Shown here piece by piece: positions 8,409-10,824 of a DNA stretch of 10,824 nucleotides. The stretch is from assembly GCA_017882065.1 (NCBI GenBank), contig JADGQD010000053.1:1-10824 (forward strand), in the 5' to 3' direction. A program made the position numbers and the translations under genes. This DNA comes from Anaerolineales bacterium. GTDB lineage: Bacteria; Chloroflexota; Anaerolineae; Anaerolineales; Villigracilaceae. Position 1 is the first letter of the stretch; every line of letters starts with the position of its first letter. The notes below the pieces were generated by a model. It searched no databases and was not told where the DNA came from. It saw nothing but the letters and a program-made list of their open reading frames with translations.

Positions 8409-8431
8409 GCGAACCGTTTTGTCCGCTTTTT
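8409..8431 (+). terminator. Weak terminator-like hairpin after the aminotransferase gene
   Basis: GCGAAC (8409-8414) pairs with GTCCGC (8421-8426) with one mismatch across a 6-nt loop, followed directly by five T (8427-8431). It is the only hairpin-plus-T-run I see in the 127-nt gap after the aminotransferase. The stem is short, so it would be inefficient. It overlaps the -35 box proposed for the next gene. Confidence 0.35.
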
Positions 8432-8446
8432 GTATTGGTGTAAAAT
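8419..8446 (+). promoter_or_regulatory. Probable promoter of the HicB-like/DinB-like gene
   Basis: TTGTCC (8419-8424) and TAAAAT (8441-8446) are 16 bp apart. Transcription from about 8453 would give a short leader carrying the GGAGGT ribosome site at 8458-8463, 5 nt before ATG 8469. The -10 box is the same TAAAATA as before the nucleotidyltransferase gene. Confidence 0.55.
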
Positions 8447-8468
8447 ACAAGAGTTATGGAGGTGCTAG

Positions 8469-9203
8469 ATGATTTTTCAAGTAGGAATTGAAAACAATAA
8501 TGAAGGACGCTCCATCGCCTGGGCACTGGAACATCCCGGCTGTTTTGCTTATGGAATGAAAGGCGCGGCGGCAGCTACGAACCTGGAAGGGGCGCTCAAT
8601 AAATATGCAGGCTGGATTCTGCGCCACGAGCCAAACACTTGGCTAAGCTTCGCCGAAACTGATATTGAGATCGTCGTCAATGGGACCTGGGATGTATATT
8701 TCATCAATGACGATCTGGACAAAGACACCGAGACTGACGGTTATAGCGTGGAATCTTTCTTCCCTTATGATTGGAAACCACTCACCACAATTGAAATCAA
8801 ACGCGCCCTGGATATGCTGGCCTGGAGCCGGAATGATCTGCTCAAGTCCGTGCATGGACTAAGCGAGGCGAAACTCAACCAGACGTATTCAGGCGAACGC
8901 TGGAGCATCAACGGGATTCTCGGTCATGTTGGCGGGGCGGAATGGTGGTACATGGAACGTCTCGGGCTGGCCTTCCCGCGCACCGAGGTACCGGAGCAAC
9001 CGCTCGTCCGGCTGGAGAAAGTCCGCAAGCATTTCAATGCAGCGCTTTTCAAAATGGATGGGGTGAAACAAGTCGTCGGCGTGGACGGCGAGTTCTGGTC
9101 CCCGCGCAAAGCGCTGCGCCGGGCACTCTGGCACGAGCGTGACCACGTGGACCACATCCGCAAATTGATTGTCATGGGAGGAAAAAATGGAGAAGGTGGA
9201 TAA
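8469..9203 (+). CDS. Two-domain protein: HicB-like N-terminus and DinB-like metal-binding C-terminus
   Basis: This 244-residue soluble protein appears to have two parts. Residues 1-55 follow the pattern of the HicB antitoxin-like fold: a first strand ending in GRSIAWAL, then EHPGCFAYG, then a helix (NLEGALNKYAGWILRH). Residues about 105-235 look like a DinB-superfamily four-helix bundle: a helix with LDMLAWSRNDLL, a WSINGILGHVGGAEWWY helix offering His153, and a final helix with HERDH offering His222 and His226. These three histidines are the likely metal triad. DinB-like proteins include thiol transferases and damage-induced proteins of unknown role. No HicA-like toxin gene is adjacent, so antitoxin function is doubtful. 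Residues 56-104 are acidic and less clear. GGAGGT at 8458-8463 supports ATG 8469. It is a single-gene unit, convergent with the RNA helicase. The enzymatic role is unknown. Confidence 0.85.
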   Translation: MIFQVGIENNNEGRSIAWALEHPGCFAYGMKGAAAATNLEGALNKYAGWILRHEPNTWLSFAETDIEIVVNGTWDVYFINDDLDKDTETDGYSVESFFPYDWKPLTTIEIKRALDMLAWSRNDLLKSVHGLSEAKLNQTYSGERWSINGILGHVGGAEWWYMERLGLAFPRTEVPEQPLVRLEKVRKHFNAALFKMDGVKQVVGVDGEFWSPRKALRRALWHERDHVDHIRKLIVMGGKNGEGG

Positions 9204-9285
9204 AGATGTAAACCGGACTGGATACGTTATAACAAAAGAGAGTAGCGACTTTGCGCCGCCACTCTCTTTTCATTATTTTCTATAA
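9187..9285 (+). CDS. Possible 32-residue small ORF overlapping the DinB-like gene end
   Basis: ATG 9187 is preceded by GGGAGG (9176-9181) at a 5-nt spacing, a better ribosome site than several real genes here have. The reading frame overlaps the last codons of the DinB-like gene in another frame and runs through the terminator hairpin to a TAA at 9283-9285. Because its second half is encoded by the terminator stem, the peptide is probably not a selected product. I recognise no similarity. Confidence 0.15.
   Translation: MEKVDKDVNRTGYVITKESSDFAPPLSFHYFL
9234..9273. terminator. Bidirectional intrinsic terminator between convergent genes
   Basis: AAAAGAGAGT (9234-9243) pairs perfectly with ACTCTCTTTT (9261-9270), a 10-bp stem with a 17-nt loop in which GCG and CGC can also pair. 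The stem ends in A residues on one side and T residues on the other, so both strands give a hairpin plus U run. It lies between the stop codons of the DinB-like gene (+) and the RNA helicase (-) and probably ends both transcripts. Confidence 0.8.
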
Positions 9286-10824
9286 TCAGGCCGGTTTGAC
9301 ATTAACCAGCTGCTGGCGGATGCGATAGTTCCCGTTCTTCGCCAGTACCTGGGCGGCGAATTTCTCCGGCACGTCCACCAGGGTGAATTTATCCTGGATG
9401 TGGATTTTACCGATGGTGTGGCCGGGGATGTCGGCATGGAAGGCAATTGTGCCGACCACATCGTTGGGGCGGATACCGTGGACGCGACCCATGCTCAGGC
9501 TGAGACGGATCATGCCCGGTTCGTGCGAGACCGTTTCGCGGTCCGCGTAGCCGCGGCGGGGGACGTGTTTCCCGTCCCGTTCGTAGCGGCGCGGACCCGT
9601 CTCCTGCACCTCGCTGACCGAGGCGACCGGGCGCTGTTTTTCGTCGGCGCGCGCCAGCTTGAGGGCCGCGGCGGCAATTTCCAGCGGGTCGTGACCTTCT
9701 TCCACCAGCCGCGCCACCAGTTCGCGTTCGCGATGGTAGCGGGCGCGTGCCAGCCAGACTTTGACGTTTTCGAGCAATTCGTTCTCACGGTGGTTCCGGA
9801 TGTCTTCCTCGGTCGGCAGCGCAGACTTGGTCAACGGCTGGCGGATGAGGGATTCAATCTGGCGCAGCAGGCGTTTCTCGCGCGGCGTGACCATCGAAAT
9901 GGCGATGCCGGTCTTTCCGGCGCGGCCAGTGCGCCCGATGCGATGGATGTAAATTTCCGGGTCGTCGGGCAGGTCGTAGTTGAAAACGTGGGAAATGTCG
10001 TCAATGTCCAGGCCGCGGGCGGCCACATCCGTCGCCACCAGCACTTTGACCTGGTTCTGGCGGAACCGGTTGAGAGTCCGTTCACGGGCTTCCTGGCTCA
10101 GATCGCCGTTCAGCGATTCGGCGGGGAAGCCACGCCGGGTCAATTCGTTGGCCAGTTCCCCGGTCCCGACGCGTGTGCGGACGAAGATCAGGGCGCTGGT
10201 CAATGGTTCGATTTCGAAGAGGCGCGTCAGGGCGGCCAGTTTATCAGCCTGGTTGACCAGGTAGTAGCGCTGTTCGATGGCCGCCAGCGTGACCTGTGCG
10301 TGCTGGATCAGGATGGACTGCGGGGCGTGCATGTAGCGATCAGCCAGACGGCGGATGGGGGCCGGCAGGGTGGCAGAAAAGAGGGCGGTCTGACGGTCTT
10401 TGGGAGTATCGGCCAGAATGGTCTCGATGTCTTCGATGAAGCCCATCGAGAGCATCTCGTCGGCTTCATCGAGCACCACGGTGCGAACCTGGCTGATGTT
10501 GAGGGCGTTGCGCTTGAGCAGGTCAATCAGGCGGCCGGGGGTGCCGACCACCACGTCTACGCCGCGGTTGAGGCGGCTGATCTGCGGACCATAAGGCTGC
10601 CCGCCGTAGACAGCCAGCACGCGCACCTCCTGCACTTTGCCATAATCGTAAATGGCACCGGCAACCTGCAAAGCCAGTTCGCGCGTGGGACATAGCACCA
10701 GCGCTTGCACGTGGCGTTTTCCCGGTTCCAGATTGTTCAAAATGGGGAGGGCGAAGGCGGCGGTCTTGCCGGTGCCGGTCTGGGCCTGGCCGATCACATC
10801 CGCGCCGGTCAGCATGACCGGGAT
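9286..10824 (-). CDS. deaD: DEAD-box ATP-dependent RNA helicase, DeaD/CsdA type, N-terminus outside the window
   Basis: This cytosolic RNA helicase should unwind structured RNA in ribosome assembly, mRNA turnover or cold adaptation. It reads off the right edge; about 512 codons are visible and the Q-motif segment (roughly 30-40 residues by family comparison) is missing. Counting from the Met at 10815-10813, motif I AQTGTGKT is 11-18, Ia PTREL 43-47, Ib TPGR 92-95, II DEAD 116-119, III SAT 147-149, V ATDVAARGLD 261-270 and VI HRIGRTGR 291-298. A helical stretch (about 345-390) and an arginine- and glycine-rich linker (to about 430) precede a DbpA-type RNA-binding domain (435-505, with a GRVHGIRPNDVVG core). 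The internal Met at 10815 is not the true start. The stop is TGA at 9288-9286. The long C-terminus separates it from the short RhlE/RhlB types. Confidence 0.96.
   Translation of the reverse strand: MPVMLTGADVIGQAQTGTGKTAAFALPILNNLEPGKRHVQALVLCPTRELALQVAGAIYDYGKVQEVRVLAVYGGQPYGPQISRLNRGVDVVVGTPGRLIDLLKRNALNISQVRTVVLDEADEMLSMGFIEDIETILADTPKDRQTALFSATLPAPIRRLADRYMHAPQSILIQHAQVTLAAIEQRYYLVNQADKLAALTRLFEIEPLTSALIFVRTRVGTGELANELTRRGFPAESLNGDLSQEARERTLNRFRQNQVKVLVATDVAARGLDIDDISHVFNYDLPDDPEIYIHRIGRTGRAGKTGIAISMVTPREKRLLRQIESLIRQPLTKSALPTEEDIRNHRENELLENVKVWLARARYHRERELVARLVEEGHDPLEIAAAALKLARADEKQRPVASVSEVQETGPRRYERDGKHVPRRGYADRETVSHEPGMIRLSLSMGRVHGIRPNDVVGTIAFHADIPGHTIGKIHIQDKFTLVDVPEKFAAQVLAKNGNYRIRQQLVNVKPA

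Noticed and set aside
8469..9203. HicAB toxin-antitoxin module
   Set aside because: The N-terminal HicB-like pattern is not accompanied by a HicA-like small basic protein upstream or downstream; the neighbours are metabolic and RNA helicase genes.
9400..10695. 431-codon open frame opposite the RNA helicase gene
   Set aside because: It is antisense to a gene with all DEAD-box motifs. The translation is low in recognisable motifs and reflects GC-rich codon bias on the other strand.

Overview
The window looks like ordinary chromosomal DNA from a moderately GC-rich bacterium. The style fits Chloroflexota, probably class Anaerolineae. That guess rests on remembered resemblance: an M3 oligopeptidase starting near 'LPTTPQEI', a sugar nucleotidyltransferase with the 'TWSKPKPL' signature, and a HicB-like/DinB-like two-domain protein. 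No ribosomal or other marker gene is present, so the taxonomy is tentative. There is no IS element, integrase, CRISPR array, tRNA or rRNA gene, and no defence island. I see no convincing undescribed system.

Layout. (1) 29-2206 (+): a complete UvrD/PcrA-type DNA helicase with a C-terminal Tudor-like domain, followed by a plausible intrinsic terminator. (2) About 2463-5782 (+): a probable three-gene operon of M3-family zinc oligoendopeptidase, YajO-like aldo/keto reductase and a single short-chain chromate (CHR) transporter. The gaps are 29 and 18 nt and the latter two genes have strong Shine-Dalgarno sites. The 256-nt gap before it (2207-2462) holds the terminator, a small dyad and an uncertain start region. 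(3) 5783-5877: a 95-nt gap with a strong hairpin and a promoter whose predicted start point falls on the next ATG. (4) 5878-8341 (+): a probable operon of sugar-1-phosphate nucleotidyltransferase with C-terminal hexapeptide repeats, a 76-residue protein of unknown function and a class I/II aminotransferase, with gaps of 10 and 9 nt. (5) 8342-8468: a gap with a weak terminator-like hairpin overlapping a promoter. (6) 8469-9203 (+): a HicB-like plus DinB-like two-domain protein. (7) 9234-9273: a symmetrical hairpin between convergent genes, probably terminating both. (8) 9286-10824 (-): a DeaD/CsdA-type DEAD-box RNA helicase, cut at its N-terminus by the window edge.

Most genes are housekeeping: DNA repair and replication, peptide recycling, carbonyl reduction, ion transport, nucleotide-sugar and amino-acid metabolism, and RNA remodelling. 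The neighbours do not form one obvious pathway. The points most worth a second look are the HicB-like/DinB-like fusion, the unpaired CHR half-transporter, a changed glycine in the nucleotidyltransferase signature loop, the small unknown protein in that operon, and a leaderless-looking promoter.
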